Shown one piece after another: positions 52,919-61,846 of a DNA stretch of 64,000 bases. How positions within the stretch are numbered: the first letter of the stretch is position 1; each line of letters starts with the position of its first letter. The stretch spans positions 328,970 through 392,969 of the forward strand of contig NZ_RQGD01000022.1 of assembly GCF_004770745.1 (NCBI RefSeq), written 5' to 3'. The notes under the pieces were generated by a model. The model saw nothing but the letters and a program-made list of their open reading frames with translations, did not search any database and was not told the origin of the DNA. The position numbers were made by a program, and so were the translations under genes. Source of the stretch: Leptospira ognonensis. GTDB lineage: Bacteria > Spirochaetota > Leptospiria > Leptospirales > Leptospiraceae.

Positions 52919-53226
52919 TAAAATTGACCTTTTTTTTGAATTAAATTTCTCGAAATCAGCCCATCAGCAATGAGAAGCAGACCTGTTGCGGCGGCAACTT
53001 TCTCTTCTTCACTCGCCTCCTTTTGGATGGCCATAAGCTCATGAACAAATTTTCTCCTATTCACATCCAAAACTCCAAGCATCGATCCGCTAATCTTTTC
53101 ATTTAATTTCAAAAATGCAAGAGCAAGTGTTTTGGGCGGTGTTTCATTACACAAATAATACAAAGCTCTATTATCAAAATATGATAATTGTTCTACTTTC
53201 TCTAATGTTTGCTCTCCACCTGACAT
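52897..53226 (-). CDS. Stand-alone FliG C-terminal-domain-like protein
   Basis: A 109-residue protein that resembles only the C-terminal (rotor, torque-generating) domain of FliG: LSYFDNRALYYLCNETPPKTLALAFLKLNEKISGSMLGVLDVNRRKFVHELM, followed by the helix EEEKVAAATGLLLIADGLISRNLI, which lines up with the FliG segment ending in the conserved helix after the charged ridge. The N-terminal and middle domains that attach to FliF and FliM are absent. A basic pair (NRRK) may sit at the charged-ridge place. This could be a regulator or a flagellar paralogue. Confidence 0.65.
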   Translation of the reverse strand: MSGGEQTLEKVEQLSYFDNRALYYLCNETPPKTLALAFLKLNEKISGSMLGVLDVNRRKFVHELMAIQKEASEEEKVAAATGLLLIADGLISRNLIQKKGQFYYGSSKD

Positions 53227-53236
53227 ATGCTACCCC

Positions 53237-54749
53237 TTATTTGATGTTGCTTACTTCTTGGGCTTTCTTTTTTAAATAAGAAATTAAATACTTGGAATTT
53301 GGCTCTTCTAAGGTTGCGGATTGTATTAATTGGTTCACATCTAATGTCCTTCCTTTTGAGTGAACTTCCTCCCTAAGCCAATTTAGGAGGGCAGAAAAAT
53401 CCCCATTTGTTTTGAAATCGGATCGATAATTTGCATGAGCTTTCTCAAAAGAAGAAAAAAGCTGCGATGAAAAAATATTCCCCAATGTATATGTTGGAAA
53501 ATATCCAAATCCACCCATGGACCAATGGATATCTTGCAAAACACCTTCTGCATCATTTTTTACATCAAGACCGAGATACTCTTTTACCTTCGCATTCCAT
53601 AACCCTGGAAGATCATTAACTTTTATTTTACCATTGATCAGATCTCTTTCTATTTCAAAGCGCAATATAATATGTAAGTTATACGTTATCTGATCGGCCT
53701 CTACTCTAATTTTACTTCTTTGCGTTGAGTTGATGCTTCGATATAAATCATTAAACGGCAGATCCTGTTCGGAAAGCTCGAAATCAGACAACATTATCGG
53801 GTAAATAAACTCCCAAAAGGATCTTGACCTACCCACTTGGTTTTCCCAAAGCCTACTCTGTGATTCATGTATACCGAGAGAACAAAATTCGGTGAGAGGG
53901 CTTGGCCATTCCTCCATCATAGATAATCCAGATTCGTATAATGAATGTCCTGTTTCATGTAACACGCCAAATATGGACGATAATGGATCTGACTCAGAAT
54001 AGCGGGTGGTGATTCTTTTATCCATTTTTCCGAGCGTTGTTGAGAAGGGATGATGGCTTGTATCCAATCGACAGGTGTCATATGACAAACCGAGTAGCGG
54101 TGGAAGTCTTTTACAGAGTTTCTCCTGCTTTTCGATAGCGACTGGATTTTTAAAGGGCGAAGGGAAAGACGGTGCCGACTCTACTATGGGCACCAACTCT
54201 TTTTTTAAATCCTTAAACAAGCTATCGATTTCCGATGCTTTCGCTCCCTTTTCATAACCATCTAACAATACATCATATGGCTCTGTCTTGTAACCGATTA
54301 ACTCGGCTTGTTTTTTAGAGAGCTCTACTATTTTTTCAAGCATAGGCGCAAAGTCAGAAAACTTTTGATTTTTTTTAGCCTCTGCCCAAACGCCGTGTGC
54401 TAAGTTTGTGGTCTGTGATAACTCAGCAACGAAATCTGAAGGGAGTTTCTCTGCTTTCTCAAGTTCTTCTTCGACCAGAAAAATTTCTCGTTCCCATTTC
54501 TGCTTTTCATTGGATGAAATAGAATTTATTTCTGTTTTGGCATTGGCGATCGATGATTTGTATTCTGTACTCACCGACCAATCATGGACCATTTGGGTTA
54601 TGTCTGCAATTTGGGTAGATCGATATTCCCTACCATTTTTTGGCATCATCACTTCCGAATCCCATTGGAGAAGTGATGCGATATCCTGAAATGATTTGAT
54701 GCGCCGATAGAATTGTCGATAGACCTCAATTGCCTTTGGAAGTGCCATT
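53237..54749 (-). CDS. Metallocarboxypeptidase (M32, thermostable carboxypeptidase Taq type)
   Basis: A protein of about 503 residues that removes C-terminal residues from peptides. The zinc motif HExxH is present as HETGHSLYE (near 285), and the M32-specific HESQSRLWEN follows (near 315), with the catalytic Glu. The start at 54749 (MALPKAIEVYRQF) matches the family, preceded by GGTGA; longer starts up to 54793 are open. Cytosolic; role in peptide turnover. Confidence 0.93.
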
Positions 54750-54832
54750 ATCACCATTCTAAAAAACGAATCATTTCTGGAACCAAAAATCATTGACCCC
54801 GTTACCCGTCTTAAAACTATGTATTTACCAAT

Positions 54833-54903
54833 TGCGGGTGTGGTGTAACGGTAGCACAGCAGCCTTCCAAGCTTCTGGCGAGGGTTCGAGTCCCTTCGCC
54901 CGC
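54833..54903 (+). tRNA. tRNA-Gly (anticodon TCC)
   Basis: A 71-nucleotide cloverleaf: acceptor GCGGGTG/CGCCCGC, D stem GTGT/GCAC, anticodon loop CTTCCAA (anticodon TCC, reads GGA and GGG), T loop TTCGAGT, discriminator A. The anticodon stem GCAGC/GCTTC contains a C-U mismatch at position 28-42. No CCA is encoded. Confidence 0.95.
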
Positions 54904-54915
54904 AAATAATTCATT

Positions 54916-56019
54916 TTAACTGTTTAAAATAAAATCCTTCGAATCATACTCGATTCCGTTAATCACCAAACAGACACTGTGTTTACCTGGATAATAAGTT
55001 CTCGTTGTAATCGGAACAAAGGAATGAGATTTTAATTTCTCAAAAATAACCATCGGTTCTAGCAACACTTCTCCGAGTTGAAAAACCTTTTTAAATGATT
55101 TTCCATTCGCTAGTAAAAAAGAAATTTTATATTCAAGGCGCAGCTTTACGGATTTTGAATTTCCATTTTGAATTCTGATCATAAAATGCAGTCTCTCCCC
55201 CACTCTTACTTTGTTAGAGTGCAGTTTCATTTCGGCAGATTTCGGGATCCAATTTGTATGGTATGAGAAAGCACTGAGTGCTTTTTTGTTTCCTTTTTTT
55301 AAAAGGGTCCGCAAAGCATGGCGTAGGTCCTTATCTGTTTTTTCCGAATGTCCAAGCTTATTTTTTGTAAAATTCCAAGTAAGATCGCTCTTCAATTTTG
55401 AAATATCATTTAGATGGTTTGAAACACTTCGTCTCACGATTTCATTTTCGTCGTTCCATAGATTTTCTAGGATAGGTAAATGAACTTCTGGATTTTGTTT
55501 TATTTTTGGGATTCCAATCCCCCAAGGCAATAAAGGCCGACTTCCTTCACTTGCAAGTCTTCTGACCATGGGATGAGGATGTTTCGACCATTTTATCATC
55601 TGCTTAAGCGTGGAATCAAATTCGACGAGATAAAAATGTCGAATTGCAAATTCTGCACTTGTAAAAATGGTAATGAACTCCAAGGCTTTCATACTTTCTT
55701 CAAAATGATCCATTCCGCTTTTTTGAATGATCTCAGGTAAGTATATATGGGGGAAATTAAAATCCTCAATGCCATCCTGATTTAAATTATTTATAAATTT
55801 TCGAATGATTTTTATTTTATCATCGAAGTCAGCCGGAAGGTATTTTAGTATTACGTCTGATATGCGGCTAATTCTCTGCTTCAGCTCCAACTGCTTCCAA
55901 GGTTTAGCAATGATATCCTTATAAAATTGGTCTTCATTGAGTTTCGGACAAGCCTTAGAAAATTCTATAATTAGATTAGCTAAAAATTCTTTTGAATATA
56001 TCTCTTTGAGTGCTGCCAT
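54916..56019 (-). CDS. DNA alkylation repair HEAT-repeat protein (AlkC-like)
   Basis: A 367-residue HEAT-like solenoid protein. It has the AlkC family segments HPHPMVRRLASEGSRPLLPWGIGIP (near 147-170) and LWNDENEIVRRSVSNHLNDISK, with repeated helical pairs. AlkC/AlkD glycosylases remove 3-methyladenine or 7-methylguanine. The C-terminal 110 residues are a beta-rich (Ig-like) addition found in some AlkC members. It starts 34 bases downstream of the tetR gene end and runs leftward, so may be read through from the TetR gene. Confidence 0.85.
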   Translation of the reverse strand: MAALKEIYSKEFLANLIIEFSKACPKLNEDQFYKDIIAKPWKQLELKQRISRISDVILKYLPADFDDKIKIIRKFINNLNQDGIEDFNFPHIYLPEIIQKSGMDHFEESMKALEFITIFTSAEFAIRHFYLVEFDSTLKQMIKWSKHPHPMVRRLASEGSRPLLPWGIGIPKIKQNPEVHLPILENLWNDENEIVRRSVSNHLNDISKLKSDLTWNFTKNKLGHSEKTDKDLRHALRTLLKKGNKKALSAFSYHTNWIPKSAEMKLHSNKVRVGERLHFMIRIQNGNSKSVKLRLEYKISFLLANGKSFKKVFQLGEVLLEPMVIFEKLKSHSFVPITTRTYYPGKHSVCLVINGIEYDSKDFILNS

Positions 56020-56053
56020 AAATTTGATTCAATCCTAGTAAGGTTACACTTCA

Positions 56054-56653
56054 TCAGTCAATGATTTTACTAACTACTTCGGTAAACTCATCTAGGGATT
56101 TAATATCGCCCGTTAGACGCCATAGCTGAAGTGCGCCCTCGTAACTCAAAAAGAGAAATCGAGCATTTTGTTTCACGTCTAAAGAATTTCGAATGTATCC
56201 CTTCGTTTTTGCAAGTACCAAATATTCTTCCAAGGTCGAGATGGTAGTTTTCGTAATTTCTTGTATGGATGCTAAAATGGAAGGAGAAGACTCTGATATT
56301 TGAGATCTAAAATTTGCCATAGGACATCCATACAAATGATACCTTCTCGCTTCTCTTTTAAGAATTCGAACCCATGCCTTAACGAAATCGATTGGATTTG
56401 GATATTTTTGCATCAATTCTGATAACAAAATCAGATTTTCTCTAGAATATTCCTTTAATACGACATTGCCCAGTTCCTCTTTGGATTTAAAATGTTGATA
56501 GAGACTTGCTTTGACCGTATCAGCTTCCGAAACAATTTGATTCAGTCCGGTTTCGCCATATCCCTGACTTAAAAATAATTCCTTACTAATGTTAATAATG
56601 CGCATCCGGGTGGGGATTTTTGCTGACATTCTGATATAACCCTTTGCACTCAT
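56054..56653 (-). CDS. TetR-family transcriptional repressor
   Basis: A 199-residue one-component regulator. The N-terminal helix-turn-helix is KELFLSQGYGETGLNQIVSEADTVKASLYQHFKSKEEL (near 22-60), and a ligand-binding helical domain follows. GGAG is just before the ATG at 56653; a second start at 56629 (MSAKIPTRM, AAAGGG ten bases before) is also possible. The frame open up to 56722 is rejected because it would run through the operator. Two operators sit between it and the divergent nitroreductase, so autoregulation and control of the nitroreductase are likely. Confidence 0.9.
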   Translation of the reverse strand: MSAKGYIRMSAKIPTRMRIINISKELFLSQGYGETGLNQIVSEADTVKASLYQHFKSKEELGNVVLKEYSRENLILLSELMQKYPNPIDFVKAWVRILKREARRYHLYGCPMANFRSQISESSPSILASIQEITKTTISTLEEYLVLAKTKGYIRNSLDVKQNARFLFLSYEGALQLWRLTGDIKSLDEFTEVVSKIID

Positions 56654-56687
56654 TCTCTCCGAAAATTGATAAAATTCAAGACAAAAG

Positions 56688-56705
56688 ACAGACCGGTCGG
56701 TATTT
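56688..56705. promoter_or_regulatory. TetR operator, first copy
   Basis: ACAGACCGGTCGGTATTT matches the second operator at 15 of 18 positions and keeps the ACC-N4-GGT core. Its centre lies 31 bases from the second operator's centre, about three helical turns, so both could be bound on one face of the DNA. Confidence 0.7.
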
Positions 56706-56716
56706 TTATTATTTAC

Positions 56717-56738
56717 ATACATACCAGTCGGTATGTAT
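56717..56738. promoter_or_regulatory. TetR operator, second copy (perfect palindrome)
   Basis: ATACATACC (56717-56725) and GGTATGTAT (56730-56738) form a perfect nine-base inverted repeat around the spacer AGTC. It lies 20 bases before the nitroreductase ATG, inside the probable promoter, as expected for repression by the divergent TetR protein. Confidence 0.85.
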
Positions 56739-56757
56739 TATGTTTTAGAGGCTTAAA

Positions 56758-57450
56758 ATGGAAGATTTCGTTAAAATAAATCAAAAAGTAGATTCAATCT
56801 CAGAGGCATTGCAAACGCGTCATAGCATCAGGGAGTTTCAAAACCAAACGATCCCAACTGAGATATTGAATAAGTTATTATCCTCATCCTTAAGATCTCC
56901 GAGCTGGAAGAATGCCCAACCATGGCAAATAAAGGTCGTCTCTGGGAAAACAAGAGACCTGCTCTCGTCACGTCTTGTGAATGCAGCTCAATCCTCACAA
57001 CCGAAACCAGAAACGGAATGGTTAGAAAATTATCCCGCAAAGGCAAAGAAGCGAATGTTTGATTTAGGGATGAAAGTATATGGAGTCGCTGGAATTGATC
57101 GTAAAGACAAAGCTGCACGGGATGAGTTTATGCTAAATAATTTTCGATTCTTCGGAGCACCAACTTGTATTATTATTACTACTACCTTTGATTTGAATTT
57201 TTTTGTTGGAATTGATATCGGCTGTTATGTGCAAAGTATACTTCTATTAGCCAGAGAGCATGGCCTCGGTACTTGTGCCCAGGCTGCACTCGGGGCTTTT
57301 CCAGAAGTAGTTAAAGATGTGTTGGAGCTACCAGGTGAGGAAAAAGTAGTAATGGGAATTAGTATAGGCTATCCGAAGGATAACTCAAATTTGAATCAAT
57401 TCCATGCGCCCAGAGAAGAATTTAATGATTTAATTAAAATGTATTCTTAA
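56758..57450 (+). CDS. Nitroreductase family protein
   Basis: A 230-residue FMN enzyme. The start SEALQTRHSIREFQNQTIPTE and SPSWKNAQPWQIKVVSG (near 45-61) are the nitroreductase FMN-binding parts. GTCAQAALGAFPEVVKD near 180 and VMGISIGYPKD near 205 complete the fold. Such enzymes reduce nitro compounds or quinones with NAD(P)H. The gene is controlled by the divergent TetR repressor through the two operators, which suggests induction by a xenobiotic. A LysE-type exporter gene follows 48 bases downstream. Confidence 0.9.
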   Translation: MEDFVKINQKVDSISEALQTRHSIREFQNQTIPTEILNKLLSSSLRSPSWKNAQPWQIKVVSGKTRDLLSSRLVNAAQSSQPKPETEWLENYPAKAKKRMFDLGMKVYGVAGIDRKDKAARDEFMLNNFRFFGAPTCIIITTTFDLNFFVGIDIGCYVQSILLLAREHGLGTCAQAALGAFPEVVKDVLELPGEEKVVMGISIGYPKDNSNLNQFHAPREEFNDLIKMYS

Positions 57451-57498
57451 TAATAACTTTTCTCTTGATTTGGTATACACTACTCTTTATAGTCAAGT

Positions 57499-58104
57499 AT
57501 GCCGTTTTTCAGTGGGTTTTTACTCGGACTTGGAATGATCGTTTTTATCGGACCAGTATTCATCCAATTGATAAGTATTTCGATTCGATACGGAAGCAAA
57601 CCTGGATTATACGTTGCCGTCGGAATCTTTATTAGTGATGTGATCTGTGTACTCTTATGCCGGTTCGCGAGTTCCTTTGTTCAAGTCTCGGGTTCTTTTC
57701 AGATGATCCTTAGCCTTTTAGGCGCAATACTTTTGTTAATTCTCGGGTTAAAAACCTTAATGGGAAAAGGGCAAGGATTTACGGAACCAGGAAATCAATA
57801 CCAGGGAAGCCTGCTCGGTTTTTTTGCAAAAGGTTTTGTGGTTAATTTTGTGAATCCTTTTGTGTTTTTGGTTTGGATCGGGGTGACTGTCTATTCGAAA
57901 ACTGAATATGGATCATTGACCGATGAAAGCATGTATCTCTCTGGAGTGCTGCTTGCCATTTTATGTATGGACGTTTCGAAGGTATTTCTGGCCAAACAAA
58001 TTAGTAAATGGTTTAAATCTGATTCTCATCTTTTGATCCAGCGCCTCAGTGGAATGGCGTTGCTTATCTTTAGTATCCGCTTGTTTATCAATGCCTTTAG
58101 ATAA
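57499..58104 (+). CDS. LysE/RhtB-family exporter
   Basis: A 201-residue membrane protein with six hydrophobic helices. The start FLLGLGMIVFIGPVFIQLI and IRYGSKPGLYVAVGIFISDV are the LysE signature, followed by ILLLILGLKTLMG and FAKGFVVNFVNPFVFLVW. Family members export amino acids or related compounds. It lies downstream of the nitroreductase and may be in its operon, though a 48-base gap is present. Confidence 0.88.
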   Translation: MPFFSGFLLGLGMIVFIGPVFIQLISISIRYGSKPGLYVAVGIFISDVICVLLCRFASSFVQVSGSFQMILSLLGAILLLILGLKTLMGKGQGFTEPGNQYQGSLLGFFAKGFVVNFVNPFVFLVWIGVTVYSKTEYGSLTDESMYLSGVLLAILCMDVSKVFLAKQISKWFKSDSHLLIQRLSGMALLIFSIRLFINAFR

Positions 58105-58136
58105 AAGATTGACCATCTTTTTCTGACTTATCTACT

Positions 58137-58637
58137 ATGGGCATGAACCCAATTGTGATTTTACTAACTGCGCTTATCCCATTGACGATAGGTTTTATCT
58201 ATTACCATCCGAAGGCATTTGGCAACGCCTGGATGAAAACAAGTGGCCTAACAGAAGAATCCTTAAAAAAAGGAAATTTTCCGATAATTCTTTTGTTATG
58301 TTATGTATTCAGTCTGTTTCTTGCCATGGCACTGACAGGAATCGTAATTCATCAAAACCACATATATTCTATATTAATCAATGAACCTGGTCTAAAGGAA
58401 GAAGGTTCGGTGCTATTTAATTATGTCGCAGACTTTATGTCCAAATATGGCACAAACTTTCGCACATTTAAACATGGTGCTTTCCATGGAGCGCTCAGTG
58501 GAATCTTCCTTGCTCTTCCTATTGTTGGAATCAATGCACTCTTCGAACGAAGAGAATGGAAATACACTGCCATTCACGTTGGTTATTGGACCTTGACCTT
58601 AGCTCTCATGGGCGGCGTGATTTGCCAATTCACTTAA
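58137..58637 (+). CDS. DUF1761-family membrane protein
   Basis: A 166-residue protein with four membrane helices. The elements PLTIGFIYYHPKAFGNAWMKTSGLTEESLKKG and FLAMALTGIVIHQ are typical of DUF1761. Function unknown. It follows the exporter gene by 32 bases on the same strand. It ends two bases before the convergent metal-dependent hydrolase gene. Confidence 0.8.
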   Translation: MGMNPIVILLTALIPLTIGFIYYHPKAFGNAWMKTSGLTEESLKKGNFPIILLLCYVFSLFLAMALTGIVIHQNHIYSILINEPGLKEEGSVLFNYVADFMSKYGTNFRTFKHGAFHGALSGIFLALPIVGINALFERREWKYTAIHVGYWTLTLALMGGVICQFT

Positions 58638-58638
58638 T

Positions 58639-59646
58639 TCATTCATTATAGAGGATGCGATGGAATAGGGCTCGAAATGCTTTGCCTATTCCATCAAAAC
58701 TTCTTTGAACTTGTTTTGCTTTTAAGATTCCATTCTCCAAATATAATTCGTATTTAAAGACAAATGAAGTCGGATCAGAATTAAAACCAATTTGTCCAAA
58801 TCGTAAATCGTAAAAGTATTTTTTATTCCCATCAGCTTCTATATTATACCAACCTCTACTCAAATACACCAAACGCTTAATCAGCTGATCTTCCTTCCAA
58901 TCTCCAAGAAGGAGATGTTTTTTTGGAAAGACAAAAAATTCAATCGGTCTACTTGGAGCGAGCAAAGAATAATAACCTAACATAAAATTATCTGATGTTT
59001 CCACATAACCACACCAAAGTAATGCATTGAGCGGAGTTGGTTTCACTTCCAATTGAACTAAGTTTAATTTCTGGCCGGATAAGGCCTGCTGAAACTGAAA
59101 ATGTGCGATACCCTTGAATCCAAGCGTCAAAACCATATATGAGCAACTCACAATGATGCCCAAATGATTATAGTAAGCCCTTCTGGGGTCTTCCTTTTTT
59201 TTCGTCATGGAAAGTATTAGAAAAGCCATAAAAGGAACAGTATACAAAGGATCGACGATAAAGATATTGTTGTAAGTAATCTTATACGGTAATGGCCAAA
59301 ATAGCTGCGTCCCAAAGGCTGTGTGCGCATCTAACAAAGGATGAGTGAAGAGTGCCCAAAACATGAGCCAACTCCAATCTTTCCACGAAACTGCTAATTT
59401 TTTATGCAAATAAAAGGCCAATCGTCCCAGTATGGGTGCAAAAATAATGCTAAATAAAATAGAATGGGAAAAACTTCTATGAAATTCATTCATACTTACA
59501 TCATCTAAGAAAAATTTTGCTAGCACATCTAGATCCGGAACTGTACCTGCAATGGCTCCCCAAAGCATAGCCTTATTGCCAACTTTTTTTCCTAATACTG
59601 CTTCTCCAGCTGCTGCACCCAATACTATTTGTGTGATTGAATCCAT
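58639..59646 (-). CDS. YdjM/LexA-binding-type membrane metal-dependent hydrolase
   Basis: A 335-residue membrane protein. N-terminal half (to about 150) matches YdjM-type inner-membrane hydrolases: MDSITQIVLGAAAGEAVLG, GTVPDLDVL, HRSFSHSILF and FTHPLLDAHTAFG, with several His and Asp residues that can bind metal. Five or so membrane helices occur. The C-terminal 170 residues are a beta-rich addition. It is the second gene of a leftward run with a GNAT-like protein, separated by one base. Confidence 0.8.
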   Translation of the reverse strand: MDSITQIVLGAAAGEAVLGKKVGNKAMLWGAIAGTVPDLDVLAKFFLDDVSMNEFHRSFSHSILFSIIFAPILGRLAFYLHKKLAVSWKDWSWLMFWALFTHPLLDAHTAFGTQLFWPLPYKITYNNIFIVDPLYTVPFMAFLILSMTKKKEDPRRAYYNHLGIIVSCSYMVLTLGFKGIAHFQFQQALSGQKLNLVQLEVKPTPLNALLWCGYVETSDNFMLGYYSLLAPSRPIEFFVFPKKHLLLGDWKEDQLIKRLVYLSRGWYNIEADGNKKYFYDLRFGQIGFNSDPTSFVFKYELYLENGILKAKQVQRSFDGIGKAFRALFHRILYNE

Positions 59647-59647
59647 T

Positions 59648-60799
59648 TTAATTTCCCTTATCCGATTTGAACGGTTTTCTTAGATCATAACTACTTGGCT
59701 TGGTTTTACTAATAATCGACTTTAAAAGAATGTTCATAAAAGAACTTTTATGTTTTATATAGAGAATCATACTTTTTGGCAAAGCACCGACAGAACTTTT
59801 TATTTCTTCTGCAGTCCTTCCAAATCTAATTTCTTTGCATTTTCTCAAAATGGCATCGTCAACGAAGTCGTATAACATTCGCTGGTATATCGCCAATTCA
59901 TGGTTTAAGGAATAATCGATTCCCACAAAATTGGCATCCAGAATAGAATCAAATAAGAAAGCCGAACTAAACCCAACTAACTTATTTTTATAGAAGTATC
60001 CTTTTACCACAAACTGGTCCATTAATTTCTCTTTTAATTTAATAAACGATTCTGCTTTTAATGTTCCAAAATCAAAACTTGATTTCTTTACAACAGCCTT
60101 ATACAAATCATCCAATTCGGTTTTTACACTCTCTAGATCATCTACACTTAACTGTTTCACCAAAAGGTCATGAGATTTATGATACGCGTTCTTAGCCTTG
60201 CTACGAAATTTTGTATTCAAGGCATCATAATAGTCATTTCTCGAATTCCATTTTTCTGAAACATGCATGACCATGTTTACATCGATTTCAAATTTCGTAT
60301 AATTTCCTTTGCTTAAAAAATCAGGATCCGTTGATAGATCCTTCCAAAATTCTTTAAACAAAATTACCGAAGAATTTTTCTCAAGCTTATTGATGCTCTC
60401 TATTGATTTTCTCAAAACTTTATAGTATTGTTTTGGAGGAATATGATCTGCAAAAAAAAATCCATTTTCACCGGAGGCAAAAGGATTCCCACAAGTAAGT
60501 ATCTTTGTTCCGTTGCCGGAAACAAACCTTCGTTTTATTTTATTCCTAATTTTACAAATTTCTTCATTGTCGGTATAACCCTTGTCGATAAAATTTAACG
60601 TTTGAGTAATGGCAACCCCAACCGGTGATTTATCTCTGTTATAAAAAAGTATGTAATGAAAAGATATAGTATCATTTAGAGTTTCTTCTAACGCCGCTAA
60701 ATATTCTAAAGAAAGATAGATATTTTTATTATTTAAAGTTTGGTTCCAGTCCTGTTTAGGAAGGTCAAATACTGAATTATAAATTTTAAAAGTGATCAA
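59648..60799 (-). CDS. GNAT/FemAB-like acyltransferase
   Basis: A 383-residue cytosolic protein. The C-terminal half (about 190-365) looks like a GNAT/FemX-type acyltransferase: FRSKAKNAYHKSHDLLVKQL, FVVKGYFYKNKLVGFSSAFLF and ELAIYQRMLYDFVDDAILRKCKEIRFGRTAEE. The N-terminal half is less clear (a duplicated fold as in FemAB is possible). The transferred group and acceptor are unknown. It directly precedes the membrane hydrolase gene. Confidence 0.65.
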   Translation of the reverse strand: MITFKIYNSVFDLPKQDWNQTLNNKNIYLSLEYLAALEETLNDTISFHYILFYNRDKSPVGVAITQTLNFIDKGYTDNEEICKIRNKIKRRFVSGNGTKILTCGNPFASGENGFFFADHIPPKQYYKVLRKSIESINKLEKNSSVILFKEFWKDLSTDPDFLSKGNYTKFEIDVNMVMHVSEKWNSRNDYYDALNTKFRSKAKNAYHKSHDLLVKQLSVDDLESVKTELDDLYKAVVKKSSFDFGTLKAESFIKLKEKLMDQFVVKGYFYKNKLVGFSSAFLFDSILDANFVGIDYSLNHELAIYQRMLYDFVDDAILRKCKEIRFGRTAEEIKSSVGALPKSMILYIKHKSSFMNILLKSIISKTKPSSYDLRKPFKSDKGN

Positions 60800-60813
60800 A
60801 GAATTTTTAAAGT

Positions 60814-61206
60814 TTATTTTCCGACAGCATCTTCAATCTCCATATCGAGAGCTCGAATGGAGAGATGGATTTCCCAAAAGGAATAGAGTAGAGATGTAAT
60901 CATTAGCAGAATAGAACTACCAAATAAAATCCAAGCGATAGAATTGATTAGACTGATAAATGCTAAGGAACCCATACAGAAGATAAGACTTAAAATACCA
61001 AGACTTTGTGCGTCACGTATCAATGAGATTCTATGACGTAATGTTTTGATTTGACTCAAGGTGACTGCATCGCGAGAGTCTCTATATTTTTCCAGGAGGT
61101 GCCGGGAGACAGATGCGAGTCCTAAAAAACGATTCGTATAGGCTAACATCAGTAAGGAGATAGCTGGGAACAAAATACCTGGAGTACTAAAGGTTAATTT
61201 TTCCAT
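60814..61206 (-). CDS. DUF2721-family membrane protein
   Basis: A 130-residue protein with three hydrophobic segments. The pattern TPGILFPAISLLMLAYTNRFLGLASVSR followed by TLRHRISLIRDAQSLGILSLIFCMGSL is the DUF2721 arrangement. Function unknown. It lies 14 bases upstream of the GNAT-like gene and is probably the first of that leftward operon. Confidence 0.8.
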   Translation of the reverse strand: MEKLTFSTPGILFPAISLLMLAYTNRFLGLASVSRHLLEKYRDSRDAVTLSQIKTLRHRISLIRDAQSLGILSLIFCMGSLAFISLINSIAWILFGSSILLMITSLLYSFWEIHLSIRALDMEIEDAVGK

Positions 61207-61307
61207 ACAGCCATTAGACCTATTTAAAAAATTTTCGAATTCTAAATTGAAGGTTCATATTTATAAACATGAATTTTTTGCAAATAAATATGAATCGATT
61301 AAAGAGT

Positions 61308-61529
61308 TTACTTTTTCTTATCTTTCGAGATCAGCGCTTTAACTTTTTCCTGATTTTCTTTGTCTGTCGCCTGTTCCTTTACTGTTTGAATCGCTTTCTG
61401 TCCCTCTTCTGATTGCGCCTTTTCAATGATGGATTCCATAAGTTTTCCATCGGACTCAGAACCTTCTTTTGTTGAGGCACAATGTAAGGCTAAAAAAATA
61501 AATAGCATAGAAAAAAGTTTTGAGATCAT
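61308..61529 (-). CDS. Small lipoprotein
   Basis: A 73-residue lipoprotein: signal peptide MISKLFSMLFIFLALHC with lipobox LALHC (C17), then an acidic and lysine-rich helix with heptad-like spacing (MESIIEKAQSEEGQKAIQTV). No catalytic motif. Codon use and lipobox support a real gene. Function unknown. Confidence 0.65.
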   Translation of the reverse strand: MISKLFSMLFIFLALHCASTKEGSESDGKLMESIIEKAQSEEGQKAIQTVKEQATDKENQEKVKALISKDKKK

Positions 61530-61758
61530 ATACCCTCGTTTATTTATTAACTTTAGATTTTTTTAAGAGAGTCAATTCAAAAATCTTCGTTCGCATCGTT
61601 AGGTGATACTTTCTTCTTATTTTTTAGTGATTGTTTGTTCCTTTCTTCTTCCTATAGATCTAACAGAAGTTAATATTTTAGGTAGAACCGGTTTTGCCTT
61701 CCTGAACTTTTATACCCTCTCCCACCCATTCGTAAAAATTCCGCCTCCATTCCACCTT

Positions 61759-61802
61759 TTGACTTAATTGACAATTATGTTTTTTTATTGACATATTTGA
61801 CA
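61759..61802 (+). repeat. Two direct copies of a TTGAC-N4-TTGACA element
   Basis: TTGAC occurs at 61759, 61768, 61788 and 61797, that is two copies of a 9-base-spaced pair, 29 bases apart (TTGACTTAATTGACA and TTGACATATTTGACA). Direct repeats of this spacing upstream of a promoter suggest binding of a regulator, but I do not recognise it. Confidence 0.55.
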
Positions 61803-61818
61803 CATTTTTTAGTATATT
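61788..61818 (+). promoter_or_regulatory. Probable promoter of the secreted hydrolase
   Basis: TTGACA (61788-61793) and TATATT (61813-61818) are 19 bases apart, a little longer than the usual 17. The transcription start would be near 61826, some 20 bases before the ATG at 61847. One TTGACA copy of the repeat doubles as the -35 box. Confidence 0.5.
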
Positions 61819-61846
61819 GTTTCAAAAGAAAAAGGATTCTACACAT

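Larger units (their letters stand above)
61530..61846. other. 317-base intergenic region: repeated TTGAC elements and AT-rich promoter
   Basis: There is no convincing open frame or RNA here. From 61680 to 61750 it is pyrimidine/purine-mixed with nothing recognisable. From 61759 to 61846 it carries the TTGAC repeats and the likely promoter of the secreted hydrolase (see those entries). The left part presumably also holds the promoter of the divergent lipoprotein gene. Confidence 0.5.

Noticed and set aside
54912..54929. AT-only inverted repeat ATTTTAA-N4-TTAAAAT after tRNA-Gly
   Set aside because: It contains the stop codon of the AlkC-like gene and has no G or C in the stem, so it is unlikely to be a terminator or binding site.
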